A stretch of DNA of 64,000 nt from Neobacillus sp. PS3-12 (GCF_030915385.1 NZ_CP133268.1:1426001-1490000), one strand, 5' to 3'. Positions 47,231 to 56,307 are shown, counted from the stretch's first letter. The notes: generated from the sequence alone by a model not told the origin. Made by a program: numbers and translations.

Positions 47231-47320
47231 TTATTCTTTCATCATTTTATTTACCATTACTGTACTTACGACCATTGCCATCACAAACAATCCCAAAATA
47301 GCATAAAGTCCGTAATCCAT
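47231..47320 (-). CDS. 29-residue single-helix membrane peptide
   Basis: MDYGLYAILGLFVMAMVVST then VMVNKMMKE, behind a strong GGAGGTAG. One membrane helix with a short basic tail. No family recognised; the ribosome site and clean stop before a terminator support expression. Confidence 0.55.
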   Translation of the reverse strand: MDYGLYAILGLFVMAMVVSTVMVNKMMKE

Positions 47321-47647
47321 TTTTTACTACCTCCATACCTTTTTTTAACTCTCTGATTTTACTGTGATTGGATATTGCTAAGTAGTTTATACCAATAGTA
47401 ATATTTCCATGATTAACAATACAAACACTATTATTATAGCATTATATCAACCCAAGGACCATATTTAAAAACATTATCACTTTTGAAATATTTTAACATA
47501 ATCTGGATTTTTCACTATGTTGTAATCTATAAGATTGATCGCAAGACATTCTAGATTTTGAAAACCTTAAGAAAGAGTAGTAAAATAAAATTGAAAATTC
47601 AATATCATTGTTTTATTAAAGCATTTATTTTCTTAGGGGGAATAAAC

Positions 47648-47830
47648 ATGGATAGTTATGTAATTTGTCGAAACTGCTTCTGTGAAAATCCACATACGAA
47701 AATATATCAATGCAGCGGTTGTAAAAAATATTTTTGTGATGAATGCAAAGAACAGAATAATAAATGCCCTCACTGTGGTGTTGAAGCAGGTACGTATGAG
47801 GTAAAAGGTGAAATCATTACAAACCGATAG
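47648..47830 (+). CDS. small zinc-ribbon protein
   Basis: 60 residues with four CxxC-type pairs: CRNCFC, CSGCKKYFCDEC and CPHC, spaced like a double zinc ribbon or RING-like knuckle. ATG at 47648 follows AGGGGGAAT. The frame is open further upstream without a ribosome site. Role unknown. The stretch 47321-47647 before it holds no other gene. Confidence 0.65.
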   Translation: MDSYVICRNCFCENPHTKIYQCSGCKKYFCDECKEQNNKCPHCGVEAGTYEVKGEIITNR

Positions 47831-47841
47831 ATTTTAAATGG

Positions 47842-47870
47842 AAAAGCGGGAAAATGCCCCGCTTTTTTGT
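47842..47870 (+). terminator. terminator of the zinc-ribbon gene
   Basis: AAAAGCGGG / CCCGCTTTT stem with T7. Confidence 0.85.
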
Positions 47871-47907
47871 TTGTTCAAAGAATTTCTATTTGATCAGATT
47901 AAGTTCA

Positions 47908-48390
47908 TTAACGTCGGCTGGATCGACGACCTGACCTACGACTTGAGCTGCTGCTGGAACTGCGTCTGAAACGGCGGCTTGAACGATTTCTTGAACGACG
48001 ACTTGAACTACTTCTTGAATGGCTGGAACGACTTCTTGAACGACGGCTTGAACTGCTTCTAGTACGTTGACTTGATCTACTTCTTGTGTGACGGCTTGAA
48101 CTGCTTCGATGTGATCTAAATATGACAAAGAAACGTGTATGAGTGCTCGAACTGCTGCTTGAGCTACTGCTTGAGCTGCGCCTTGAACTTCTACTTGAAC
48201 TACTGCTTGAGCTACTGCTACGTCTCGACCTCCGACTAGAGCTGCGGATTGAACTGCTGCTTAACCTCTGTCTTGAACTGCGACTAGAGCGTTGTCCCCT
48301 TGGTTCTTGCTGCATAAATTCACTTAACCCTAAATTCTCAACCCTTTTAACAGCTTCTTGAATCTCCAATCCTGAAAAAGTATTCACCAT
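47908..48390 (-). CDS. Ser/Arg-repeat protein (possible spore coat protein)
   Basis: 160 residues from ATG 48390 (GGAGATGATC upstream). An ordinary N-terminal 33 residues (MVNTFSGLEIQEAVKRVENL, FMQQEPRGQ) is followed by about 125 residues of almost only Ser and Arg (RSSRR, SSSSS units), broken once by THTRFFVIFRSHR. Highly basic, repetitive coats such as CotG have this flavour, so a spore-coat role is reasonable but unproven. The repeat also leaves a second minus-strand frame open (47886-48128; Val/Gln/Ala-rich). The two frames compete for this stretch. Confidence 0.6.
   Translation of the reverse strand: MVNTFSGLEIQEAVKRVENLGLSEFMQQEPRGQRSSRSSRQRLSSSSIRSSSRRSRRSSSSSSSSSRSSRRSSSSSSSSSSSTHTRFFVIFRSHRSSSSRHTRSRSSQRTRSSSSRRSRSRSSHSRSSSSRRSRNRSSRRFRRSSSSSSSRRSGRRSSRR
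47930..48300. repeat. degenerate short tandem repeat encoding Ser/Arg
   Basis: Repeats of 6, 9 and 15 bases built from (minus strand) AGC AGT TCA AGC CGT CGT and close variants. The triplet-based unit keeps the frame on expansion. Confidence 0.75.
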
Positions 48391-48498
48391 GATCATCTCC
48401 ATTTTGTAACTGTCAGCAGAAGCCGCTGATTCTTTTGCACCATATATTATGATTAAGATATAGAGAAAGCGCTTGTTTTTAAAATATAAAGCCAATGA

Positions 48499-48536
48499 AA
48501 AAAAAGAGCATTTCCCAATTAGAGAAATACTCTTTT
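48499..48536. terminator. terminator between thrC and the Ser/Arg gene
   Basis: AAAGAG-ATTTC / GAAAT-CTCTTT stem with one mismatch and A/T flanks. Confidence 0.55.
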
Positions 48537-48573
48537 AGTAGTAACAACTAAAATTTTGTTATCCATGTTTTAT

Positions 48574-49974
48574 TTAAATGGAAGGACTAAAAAAACTCTT
48601 TAATAGACAAGCGATTTCATCTTTGTCCGCATCTATAATTTCCTTATACTGCGGTTTATCAAACAGCTGGCTGATTTCCTCAGGGAATGACTGTTCAATA
48701 TCACAAAGTTCAATTGATTCATTGAATTTTGCCGGATGTGCTGTTGCCAGAGTGACACAAACCTCTCCGTCTTTATTACATGTTTCGTACGCTGCGACTC
48801 CACAAGCCGTATGCGGATCCAGTAAATAATTTGTTTCAGCATAGTACTTGCTGATTGTTTGCAAACATTCTTTTCCAATTACCCCATGTGCTACGAAGTC
48901 CGCTTTAACTTGACGAAGCTGTTCCGCACCCACAACAATTTTCCCTTCTGATTTGAATTGAATCATGAAGGCAGACACCTCGTTTGGATTTTCATCAACC
49001 AAGTAGTAAAGATATCGTTCAAAATTACTTGCAACTTGGATATCCATTGAAGGACTGTAAGTGCTGAGAAACTCGCCTGGCTTGTAAACTCCATCTTGGA
49101 TAAAAGTTTCCAAGATATTATTCTCGTTAGTAGCTACAATAAGCTTATCTACTGGAAGACCCATTCTTTTTGCTAGATACCCGGCAAAGATATCGCCAAA
49201 GTTTCCAGTTGGGACACTAAAGTTAACCTTTTTTACGCCTCTACCTTTTGCCACTTGGAAATAGGCATAAAAATAATACACGGTTTGCGCCAGAATACGA
49301 GCAAAATTAATAGAATTAATTGCCCTTAGGTGATACTGGTCTTTGAAACCTAAATCTGCAAATATTTCCTTGATGATCCTTTGACCATCATCAAACGTTC
49401 CTCTTATTGCTAAATTCAATACATTTTTATCATAAACAGTCGTCATTTGTAATTCTTGCACTTTACTTACTTTTCCGTCAGGATGCAAAATACAAATCCG
49501 AATACCTTCTTTTCCTCTTACACCTTCAATCGCAGATGCACCTGTATCCCCAGAAGTAGCACCAAGAATATTGATAGTTTCACCTGTCGTCTTAGATATA
49601 TAAGCATATAAATTTCCTAAAAATTGCAGTGCAACATCTTTAAAGGCAAAAGTTGGTCCATGGAACAGTTCCAACACATACATGTTATCCCTTACCTTTT
49701 TAACAGGTGTTACTTCAGGATCTCGGAAGGTTGAATAACTTTTCTCAATTAAGTTTTTTAGATCATTATCAGGAATTTCACCATCAACATAATAGGAAAT
49801 GATTTCGTATGCCAATTCTTGATAAGTAAACTGTTCCATTGCTTTCAGTTTATCTGCAGGAATTTGCGGGATTTTCTCCGGAACTAAAAGTCCACCATCA
49901 TTTGCCAGCCCCATTAAAACCGCATCAATAAAACCAATATTCTTTGTATTTCCCCGTGTACTCACAAATTTCAT
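48574..49974 (-). CDS. thrC: threonine synthase (long form)
   Basis: 466 residues, PLP-dependent. It begins MKFVSTRGNTKNIGFIDAVL with GLANDGGLLVPEKIP, the start of the longer, E. coli-like threonine synthases. The PLP lysine is in HGPTFAFKDVALQFLG; GATSGDTGASAIEGVRG is the phosphate loop. It converts O-phosphohomoserine to threonine. ATG after GGAGGATCATT. hom and thrB are not adjacent; the gene stands alone, and the long type differs from the short thrC of the usual Bacillus hom-thrC-thrB operon, so it may be an extra or acquired copy (inference). Confidence 0.93.
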   Translation of the reverse strand: MKFVSTRGNTKNIGFIDAVLMGLANDGGLLVPEKIPQIPADKLKAMEQFTYQELAYEIISYYVDGEIPDNDLKNLIEKSYSTFRDPEVTPVKKVRDNMYVLELFHGPTFAFKDVALQFLGNLYAYISKTTGETINILGATSGDTGASAIEGVRGKEGIRICILHPDGKVSKVQELQMTTVYDKNVLNLAIRGTFDDGQRIIKEIFADLGFKDQYHLRAINSINFARILAQTVYYFYAYFQVAKGRGVKKVNFSVPTGNFGDIFAGYLAKRMGLPVDKLIVATNENNILETFIQDGVYKPGEFLSTYSPSMDIQVASNFERYLYYLVDENPNEVSAFMIQFKSEGKIVVGAEQLRQVKADFVAHGVIGKECLQTISKYYAETNYLLDPHTACGVAAYETCNKDGEVCVTLATAHPAKFNESIELCDIEQSFPEEISQLFDKPQYKEIIDADKDEIACLLKSFFSPSI

Positions 49975-50138
49975 AATGATCCTCCATTAATAAAATAAAC
50001 TTATTATTATAGTACCGTAATATTAGATGTTAGTTAATATATTCAATATATTTTGACTTTTTATTTTAGACTTGTCAACTTTAAAAATGAAGAATGCATT
50101 AGGAATTTAATTCCTTATCCTAAAATTATTCCTTTGTA

Positions 50139-51123
50139 TTATATTTTCAACACTGTTTCCCAGATTTCAGGATTTACCGGTATTCCATCCCTAAGGTTTA
50201 CCTCACGCTCCTTCACAACCCTCTCGCCAGGATAAAGAATATCACTTACTCCAGCCATCTTTGATGTTGTCTTAATATACTCAGACATATTTGCAATATA
50301 TGTATCAGCATAATCCTTACCCGCATAGGCAACAGGGTTTATGGCGATAAACACCTGAGAGATTCCTGTATCCTGCCTGTCTATCCTCAAATCAAAAGTA
50401 GATCTCCCAACTGATAGTGCTGAAACCACCATGTCAATGGCTATAGATAGGCCCGACCCCTTCCAAAAACCCATCGGAAGAACTTCTCCGCCATTTAATA
50501 TCGCATTTGGGTCATCAGTGATATCCCCATCTGCATCATATCCTCCCATAACTGGCAGTCTCTTTCCGGCAAGGGAATAAGTCTGCAGTTTTCCAAATGA
50601 GAATTGAGACTGCGCCATATCCAATAATACGTGCCTGCCATTTTTTTGTGGAATAGATATAATTAAGGGATTGTTACCCAAGCGGCTTTCGGTGCCACCC
50701 CATGGCGGCATATTGGGAAATGTGTTTGTCATGCAAATACCTATACAACCTGCGTTAGCAGATATCAATCCATATGTACCTCCGCGAAGCCAGTGGGTCG
50801 TGTTTTTAAGTGCAACACATCCCAAACCGTACTCTCCTGACAGTTCAACAGCTCTGTTCATGGCAATTGACGCATTTATTGGACCGAAACCCAACTGTCC
50901 ATCCCACTGTTCAAGTGCACCCATGCTATTCAGTTTCACAGGCTGCGTATGCGGATTAATCACTCCTTCATCAACTAATTTAATTATTACAGGAAATCTG
51001 TTCAGTCCATGGGAATACACCCCATCACAGCTGTTATCAGCAATGATCGTTGATGCGATCTCCGCTTTTTCTGATTCAAACCCTTTTAAACTCATTTTTC
51101 ATTTCATTATACGGTACACGCAT
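50139..51123 (-). pseudogene. YiaK/AllD-type Ldh-family dehydrogenase with N-terminal frameshift
   Basis: Malate/L-lactate dehydrogenase-2 fold. GVYSHGLNRFP, NTTHWLRGGTYG, MPPWGGTESRLGNNPLI and LPMGFWKGSGLSIAIDM follow YiaK (2,3-diketo-L-gulonate reductase) closely. The proper start is ATG 51123 after TAGGAGAGG, giving MRVPYNEMKNEFKRV and a stop; the main frame resumes about at GFESEKAEIAS. The missing few residues suggest a short out-of-frame deletion near 51085-51095. An ATG in the second frame (51095) could make a shorter protein without the first helix. Isolated gene; the substrate is presumably a 2-oxo acid. Confidence 0.78.
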
Positions 51124-51205
51124 GATAAACCTCTCCTATAATAAATATAAGAATTATACATCCATTCATTTTTCAACAATTATAATAAGACAAGCCAAAA
51201 TAGGA

Positions 51206-51571
51206 TTAGGAAAGAACTTTTCCGAATAGACTGCCAATCCAGGCAAAAAGAACCCCTAACAAAACGGATGAAGTGACATAATAGAAAGCAAGTTTATTTT
51301 TTTTACTTTGCAGCATTTGGATGGTTTCATATCCAAATGTTGAGAAGGTGGTATAGGCTCCAAGAAAACCAGTACCAATTAACAGCCACTCCCAATCTTG
51401 AATTTTACCTCCCATATGCAAAAAAGCAAGAAGGCCAAGGATAAATGATCCACTTATATTAATAAACCATGTACCAACAGGAATTGTACTGGTTACCTTA
51501 TTTGCGATCCATTTCCCAAGTAAAAATCGAGTAATTGCGCCCAAAATTCCCCCTATACCTACAAATAGCAT
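51206..51571 (-). CDS. crcB: fluoride exporter FluC/CrcB, subunit 1
   Basis: 121 residues, four helices. FluC marks are GGILGAITRFLLGKWI, GTWFINISGSFILGLLAFL, GTGFLGAYTTFSTFGYE (the TTFSTF fluoride path). ATG after GGGGAGTC. Two bases downstream of the second crcB gene and under the same fluoride riboswitch. The pair may form a heterodimer with opposite orientations. Confidence 0.94.
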   Translation of the reverse strand: MLFVGIGGILGAITRFLLGKWIANKVTSTIPVGTWFINISGSFILGLLAFLHMGGKIQDWEWLLIGTGFLGAYTTFSTFGYETIQMLQSKKNKLAFYYVTSSVLLGVLFAWIGSLFGKVLS

Positions 51572-51573
51572 GA

Positions 51574-51993
51574 TTATGACTCCCCTTCCGTTTGAGTTTC
51601 GGGTTCAACATCTAATGTAGTCGCTTTAACATTTAAGGAGGCAAATTTCGCTCCAAGTAAAGCTAATCCGATCCCCCCGAATATGCTTGCCAATACATAA
51701 AATAAAGCAAACCCATATTGTTCGTTTTTTAACAAATTTAACGTTTCTACCGAAAAAGTTGAAAAAGTTGTAAAGGCTCCCGTAAATCCTGTTCCGATCG
51801 CTAATTTTAAGTTAGGGTCCATCTTTACACGTTTTGCTGTTATCGTAAAAAACCATGCTAAGAATAAACAACCTAAAAGATTAATCAATAAGGTAGCTAG
51901 TGGAAAGCCTGACCTAATAAAAATTACTTTTCCAATAGAATATCGTACAATCGCTCCTATAAATCCACCGATTCCAACAGCTATTACATTCAA
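51574..51993 (-). CDS. crcB: fluoride exporter FluC/CrcB, subunit 2
   Basis: About 139 residues, four helices. GIGGFIGAIVRYSIGKVIF, ATLLINLLGCLFLAWFF, GTGFTGAFTTFSTFSVETL. The TTG at 51993 behind GGAGGGATATTCA gives the family start; the frame is open to 52008. The C-terminal tail is acidic. First gene after the riboswitch. Confidence 0.93.
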   Translation of the reverse strand: MNVIAVGIGGFIGAIVRYSIGKVIFIRSGFPLATLLINLLGCLFLAWFFTITAKRVKMDPNLKLAIGTGFTGAFTTFSTFSVETLNLLKNEQYGFALFYVLASIFGGIGLALLGAKFASLNVKATTLDVEPETQTEGES

Positions 51994-52025
51994 TGAATAT
52001 CCCTCCATTCCTATTTTTTCCCTCT

Positions 52026-52113
52026 AAAATAAAACAGACTCCTACCAGTAATTAATAAAATACTGGTAGGAGTCATTAGTCACATTGACGGTTTATGGCG
52101 AACTCCATCGCCG
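52026..52113 (-). promoter_or_regulatory. fluoride riboswitch (crcB motif) with expression-platform terminator
   Basis: On the minus strand: GGCGATGGAGTTCGCCATAA, then a variable stem and CTAATGACTCCTACC, matching the crcB RNA consensus (GGCGAUGG-x-UUCGCC-AUAAAC ... CUAAU). It runs straight into a terminator, GACTCCTACCAGTA / TACTGGTAGGAGTC plus T-rich tail, whose 5' arm overlaps the aptamer's 3' end. Fluoride binding should prevent the terminator and turn on the two crcB genes, 33 bases downstream. Confidence 0.92.
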
Positions 52114-52252
52114 ATTCAACTATTTTAAGTATAACTAAAAAAGATACTTAATCAATAGGTAATTGTTAAATTATTAGAATAAAGTGGACAAATAATTAAC
52201 ATTACTTAAGGCGACTTTCAGACGCGCTGAGTTTGAAGCCTTGAAGACGTTT

Positions 52253-52552
52253 CTACAACCATTCATCAGGTACTGAGGGGTTCTCAGCAATTAAAAAGGC
52301 TGCGTTTGTTATTGCTTCAGCATGTGTTGTGCCGCTTGCGCATGCATCATTAAAGCAAACATCTGTATCTCCATTTACTTTATAAATAAATCCAAACTGT
52401 TTTAATTTTTCAACGATAAGCATCGCATGCTCTAAGTTTTGCTCGGGATTAAATTCATTAATGAAAACTTCCTTTTCAGGGTCATACCATCGATCCCATC
52501 TATTCAATTTCCATCCTAGTATTCTGCGTGCTATAACTTCTACTTGGTTCAT
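52253..52552 (-). CDS. small phage-type ABA-sandwich (BC1872-like) protein
   Basis: 99 residues. VEVIARRILGWKLNRWDRWY, a NFNPEQN-type segment (here INEFNPEQNLEHAMLIVEKL) and HAEAITNAAFLIAE match the small 'phage ABA sandwich' proteins seen in Bacillus prophages and chromosomes. Role unknown. No other phage gene is near, so it is a stand-alone copy. Confidence 0.7.
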   Translation of the reverse strand: MNQVEVIARRILGWKLNRWDRWYDPEKEVFINEFNPEQNLEHAMLIVEKLKQFGFIYKVNGDTDVCFNDACASGTTHAEAITNAAFLIAENPSVPDEWL

Positions 52553-52650
52553 TATTCCTAATTGCCCCTTTTCTCTAGATTTTTATATTTTACCATTTTC
52601 ATGATTTCTATCCTATATAAATGATCACTAATTTTGAATGATTAGAAAAG

Positions 52651-52678
52651 AAAAAACTATCATTTTTGACAGTTTTTT
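52651..52678. terminator. terminator of the DHA2 efflux gene
   Basis: AAAAAACT-ATCA / TGAC-AGTTTTTT stem just past the stop codon. Confidence 0.75.
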
Positions 52679-52689
52679 CATCAAATTCT

Positions 52690-54108
52690 CTATGAAGCTT
52701 TATTTTCAGCTTTTGCGTAACTTTTACGATTTAAAGAAATAACTGCTCCAACAAGAGCGATTCCCATCGCTAATAGCATTACCCCATGATAGGCAGACAT
52801 AAAAGCAGCTGTTTGTCCGGGTTTCGGGTTTGTTACACCGCCCCAAGCTTCAAATAAGGAAACTGAAAGAGCAATTCCTGAAACCATGCCCAAATTTCGA
52901 ACTAAGCTGTTTATTCCACCTGCAATCCCAAGCTTTGGTTTAGGTACCGAACTCATGACAGAGCTATTATTAGGTGATTGAAACATGCCGGCCCCTAATC
53001 CCATCAAAAATGCACCAGGAATTACTTGATAAAAATGGGCTGACGCTGAAAGCATGGAGTAATAAAGCAAGCCAAGACTCGTTAGAACTAAACCGCTAGT
53101 GGTAAGCGCAATCGGTCCAAATTTATCGGAGGTATGACCGCTGAGTGGTGCGATAATGGCCATAGTGATTGGAAAAACCGTCATCAATAAACCAACTTGT
53201 GTCGGGGTATAGTCTAAAATATGCTGTAGATAAAAAGGTAAAAGCATGTTGTTCGCAAACATCGCAACAAATGATAGCCAGCCAGCGAGATTTCCGATTA
53301 AGAATGGACGATTACGAAACATGGATAAATCAATCATAGGGTGCTTAACATTCCGTTCAGTACGGATGAAGAGCATCAACAATGCCACACCTAGTAATAG
53401 GCTAATCAGGATCGGGAAACTGGACCAGCCCCAGCTTTCACCATTATTGATTCCTAAAAGCAAACAGACCATCCCGGCTGTAAAAGCTAATGCTCCTGTA
53501 AAATCAAAGCTTTCTTGACCTTTCCTTATTTCATCGACAGGCAGAATCCACCTAGCTGCAAGAAAACCTATAATTCCAATGGGTAAATTAATATAGAATA
53601 TGGCCCTCCAGTTGAGGAAACCAATTAGGAGTCCCCCAAGGGCAGGACCAGTTAGACTTCCAAGGGCAACAACTGTACCAGTTAAGCCGAGGGCCTTACC
53701 TCGTTCTTCAGCAGGGAAAGTAGCGGTGATGATAGCTGCGCTATTGGCCATTAGCATGGAAGCACCAATAGCCTGCAGCACTCGAGTTCCAACTAGAAAC
53801 CAAATATTTGTTGCTAAGCCGCACAGGATCGAGCCAAGTGTAAAAATTAAAAAACCTAAGGAATAGATCTTTTTCCTTCCTAACAAATCTGCCGTTCGGC
53901 CAAAAACCGGTAAAAGGCTTGAAATGGTTAAAAGATATGAAGTAACCACCCATTGCAAAGTAGAAAGCTGGGAATGAAGGCTGCCAGAAATAGTTGGCAG
54001 AGCTACGTTTACAATACTGCTGTCTAAGGTAGACATGAAGGTTCCGACCGAAACGGTAGCTAAAACATACCACCGGTAATTAGCTTTACTTTTCAGGTTA
54101 TCAAACAT
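52690..54108 (-). CDS. MFS drug efflux transporter, DHA2 (EmrB/QacA) type
   Basis: 472 residues, about fourteen helices. Family motifs are TLDSSIVNVALPTI, LQWVVTSYLLTISSLLPVFG, GRTADLLGRKKIY (motif A), GTRVLQAIGASMLMANSAAI and LTGTVVALGSLTGPALGGLL (antiporter motif C). Exports drugs or cations in exchange for H+. ATG after AGAAGGGAG. No TetR/MarR regulator is adjacent. Confidence 0.93.
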   Translation of the reverse strand: MFDNLKSKANYRWYVLATVSVGTFMSTLDSSIVNVALPTISGSLHSQLSTLQWVVTSYLLTISSLLPVFGRTADLLGRKKIYSLGFLIFTLGSILCGLATNIWFLVGTRVLQAIGASMLMANSAAIITATFPAEERGKALGLTGTVVALGSLTGPALGGLLIGFLNWRAIFYINLPIGIIGFLAARWILPVDEIRKGQESFDFTGALAFTAGMVCLLLGINNGESWGWSSFPILISLLLGVALLMLFIRTERNVKHPMIDLSMFRNRPFLIGNLAGWLSFVAMFANNMLLPFYLQHILDYTPTQVGLLMTVFPITMAIIAPLSGHTSDKFGPIALTTSGLVLTSLGLLYYSMLSASAHFYQVIPGAFLMGLGAGMFQSPNNSSVMSSVPKPKLGIAGGINSLVRNLGMVSGIALSVSLFEAWGGVTNPKPGQTAAFMSAYHGVMLLAMGIALVGAVISLNRKSYAKAENKAS

Positions 54109-54187
54109 TTTCTCCCTTCTTTCATTTATAATCGAAAATCTCTTATGTATCTTTTTCCTGAATAATATTTTACCTGTTTTTACATAA

Positions 54188-54229
54188 AAAAGCAGGACAC
54201 CGATTTTAAAATATCTGGTCTCCTGCTTT
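54188..54229. terminator. terminator upstream of the efflux gene
   Basis: AAAGCAGGA / TCCTGCTTT stem with further pairing inside; ends transcription from the membrane-protein gene at 54240. Confidence 0.7.
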
Positions 54230-54239
54230 AGGAAAAAGT

Positions 54240-54743
54240 TTAGGAATTATTCTCATTAAAAGATGTTTTTTTATTTTGAATATCTTTTATAAAAATTGGC
54301 AATTTATCCTTTGTCCATTGAAAAGAATAGAGAAGGATTGCACGAAAGATATCGATTACTAAGTATTGAAATTTTGTTAAAAACACTAAGGAAAGGATTC
54401 TAAAACGTTTAACATATTTTAAACCTAAATAAATAAAAACAACTTGAAGAATTGTATTAGACACTAAGAAAACCCAAAATTTCCCGTAAAATAATTTTAA
54501 CATCCAAAGACTTGTAGCGAAGTATGGACCAAAATTAAAAAAATCCATACTATCTAAAGGAGAAATCCCTTTATAAAAGTGCCACCATTTTTTTCTTTCA
54601 CCAAATTTATCTAAGAATTTGGTCAAGACAGAGATAAAAATTGCAGATGGTAAATATTTTTTCAGAGCATTCTTACCTAAAAAGGGTAAAGTTAACCACG
54701 AAAGAATTAACATAGATATTAAAAATAATTTTGAGCTTTTCAC
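54240..54743 (-). CDS. hypothetical multi-helix membrane protein (CBO0543-like)
   Basis: 167 residues, four or five helices (FLISMLILSWLTLPFLG, YLPSAIFISVLTKFLDKFGE, FGPYFATSLWMLKLFYG, FWVFLVSNTILQVVFIYLGL). The WWHFYKG motif and helix layout resemble the CBO0543 group found in spore formers. GTG start after GGGGGTG. Function unknown. Confidence 0.65.
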   Translation of the reverse strand: MKSSKLFLISMLILSWLTLPFLGKNALKKYLPSAIFISVLTKFLDKFGERKKWWHFYKGISPLDSMDFFNFGPYFATSLWMLKLFYGKFWVFLVSNTILQVVFIYLGLKYVKRFRILSLVFLTKFQYLVIDIFRAILLYSFQWTKDKLPIFIKDIQNKKTSFNENNS

Positions 54744-54890
54744 TAAAACACCCCCGCAGTTTTACAAGAGCACTACCACCATGCGAGCAATTAAACAACT
54801 CTGATAATTAGGTGGCACTCATGGAATAAACTAAATTAGGAATATTAACTTGTATACATACTTTTGCCCAAAATTATTTATTTATTCCCT

Positions 54891-56147
54891 TTAACATTTC
54901 TCGTCTGCACTCAGAGGAAATTGAAGTTTAATGCTTGTTCCGATTCCTTGTTTACTATCTATTTGTATTTTTCCATTCATGCTTTCAACAATACGAAATA
55001 CAACCATCATACCCAGACCTGTACCTTTAGCACCTTTTGTTGTAAAATAAGGCTCTCCAAGCCTGCTTTTTTGTTGTGCAGTCATCCCCACTCCTTCATC
55101 CGAAATCGTAATATTTACATTCAATTTGTCCTTATGACAACGGATTGTAAGAGTACCACCTGATTGCATGGCTTCAATTCCATTTTTAATAATGTTAATG
55201 AGAACTTGCTGAAACATGCCAGGATTTCCTTTAATAGAGCAAGTACATAAATTAGAAACTATTTCCACATGGTTCATTTTTGCCAGTGGGTCAATAATCC
55301 GTAACGCCTTTTCAATTTCAGTTTGTACCATTAAAGACTCAAAATTTTCAGGTGAAGGCTTCGCAAACGTAAGATAATCGCGAATGATGCCTTCAGCATG
55401 GTCTAGTTCATTTGTGGCAATCGTTATGTAATCCTTAATATGATTTGGAATTTCCTTTGATTCTGACAACAATTGCAGAAATCCTCGGGTGGAAGTCAAT
55501 GGATTACGAATTTCATGCGAGATACTGGCAGCTAAGTGGCTAGCGACTTCCATTTTTTCCATTCGAACGAGTCTGCGAAAAACCATTTGCTGTTCTCTTA
55601 TTGATTCAACCATATATCCAACGATGAACATGCCTCCAGTTTGAATCCCAATATATGAAATAGAAATTGGAAGTGTAACTGGCAAATCAAATAATAATTT
55701 AACACCTGCTAAGGTCCAAACTGACATAAAGATCATTAAAGATGTTGTAATGACATTTTTCCATAATTTCGAGCATTCATCATATACGATGCGGCATTTT
55801 ATGATAACAAAATAAAAGATAATTATATTCATAATCGCAAACCATGCATGCTCAGTTCCGTTAGTTAAACGTAAAACAATTATTAAAATAACCATCCAGA
55901 TTCTAGTAACTCTTCCAGCATATAAACACCCAAGAACAAACGGTACAAGACGTAAATCAAATATGATTCCGCCAGCAAACTTAAACGGAAATAACATACA
56001 AAAGGAAATCGTAAAAGTTAAACAAATAAACATGATTATTTTTGTATGGGTTTGTTCGGGTTGCAGATGACTGATCCTAGATTGGAGCAAGAGTAATCCT
56101 ACTAATATAACCAAAAGATTTACTAACAAATGCGAAGTACTTTCCAT
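54891..56147 (-). CDS. sporulation-type sensor histidine kinase (KinB-like)
   Basis: 418 residues. Six or so N-terminal helices of the 5TM-5TMR_LYT type (FKFAGGIIFDLRLVPFVLGC), then HisKA with the phospho-His in AASISHEIRNPLTSTRGFLQ. HATPase_c follows: N box INIIKNGIEAMQSG, G1 ISDEGVGMT and G2 KGTGLGMMVVFRIVES. The overall form matches KinB-like kinases that feed phosphate to the Spo0 relay. No response regulator is adjacent, as usual for orphan sporulation kinases. ATG after TGGAGGCC. Confidence 0.9.
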   Translation of the reverse strand: MESTSHLLVNLLVILVGLLLLQSRISHLQPEQTHTKIIMFICLTFTISFCMLFPFKFAGGIIFDLRLVPFVLGCLYAGRVTRIWMVILIIVLRLTNGTEHAWFAIMNIIIFYFVIIKCRIVYDECSKLWKNVITTSLMIFMSVWTLAGVKLLFDLPVTLPISISYIGIQTGGMFIVGYMVESIREQQMVFRRLVRMEKMEVASHLAASISHEIRNPLTSTRGFLQLLSESKEIPNHIKDYITIATNELDHAEGIIRDYLTFAKPSPENFESLMVQTEIEKALRIIDPLAKMNHVEIVSNLCTCSIKGNPGMFQQVLINIIKNGIEAMQSGGTLTIRCHKDKLNVNITISDEGVGMTAQQKSRLGEPYFTTKGAKGTGLGMMVVFRIVESMNGKIQIDSKQGIGTSIKLQFPLSADEKC

Positions 56148-56207
56148 AAGAGGCCTCCACTACACAATTGCATTCATTATAAGCTATTATGATGGAATTG
56201 ATAATAG

Positions 56208-56239
56208 AAAAAAGCAGACTGACAAGAATCTGCTTTTTT
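56208..56239. terminator. bidirectional terminator between the kinase gene and uxuB
   Basis: AAAAAAGCAGA / TCTGCTTTTTT perfect stem. It ends the hexuronate operon on the minus strand. Confidence 0.85.
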
Positions 56240-56307
56240 CCACTTAGTCATTTAGGGTATACATCATTTTTCATGTGAATATCTTTTGCAATGGAAGCTA
56301 ATCTTAC

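Noticed and set aside
46560..48300. CRISPR array in the repetitive zones
   Set aside because: Repeats are coding, triplet-based and adjacent, with no unique spacers; no cas genes in the window.
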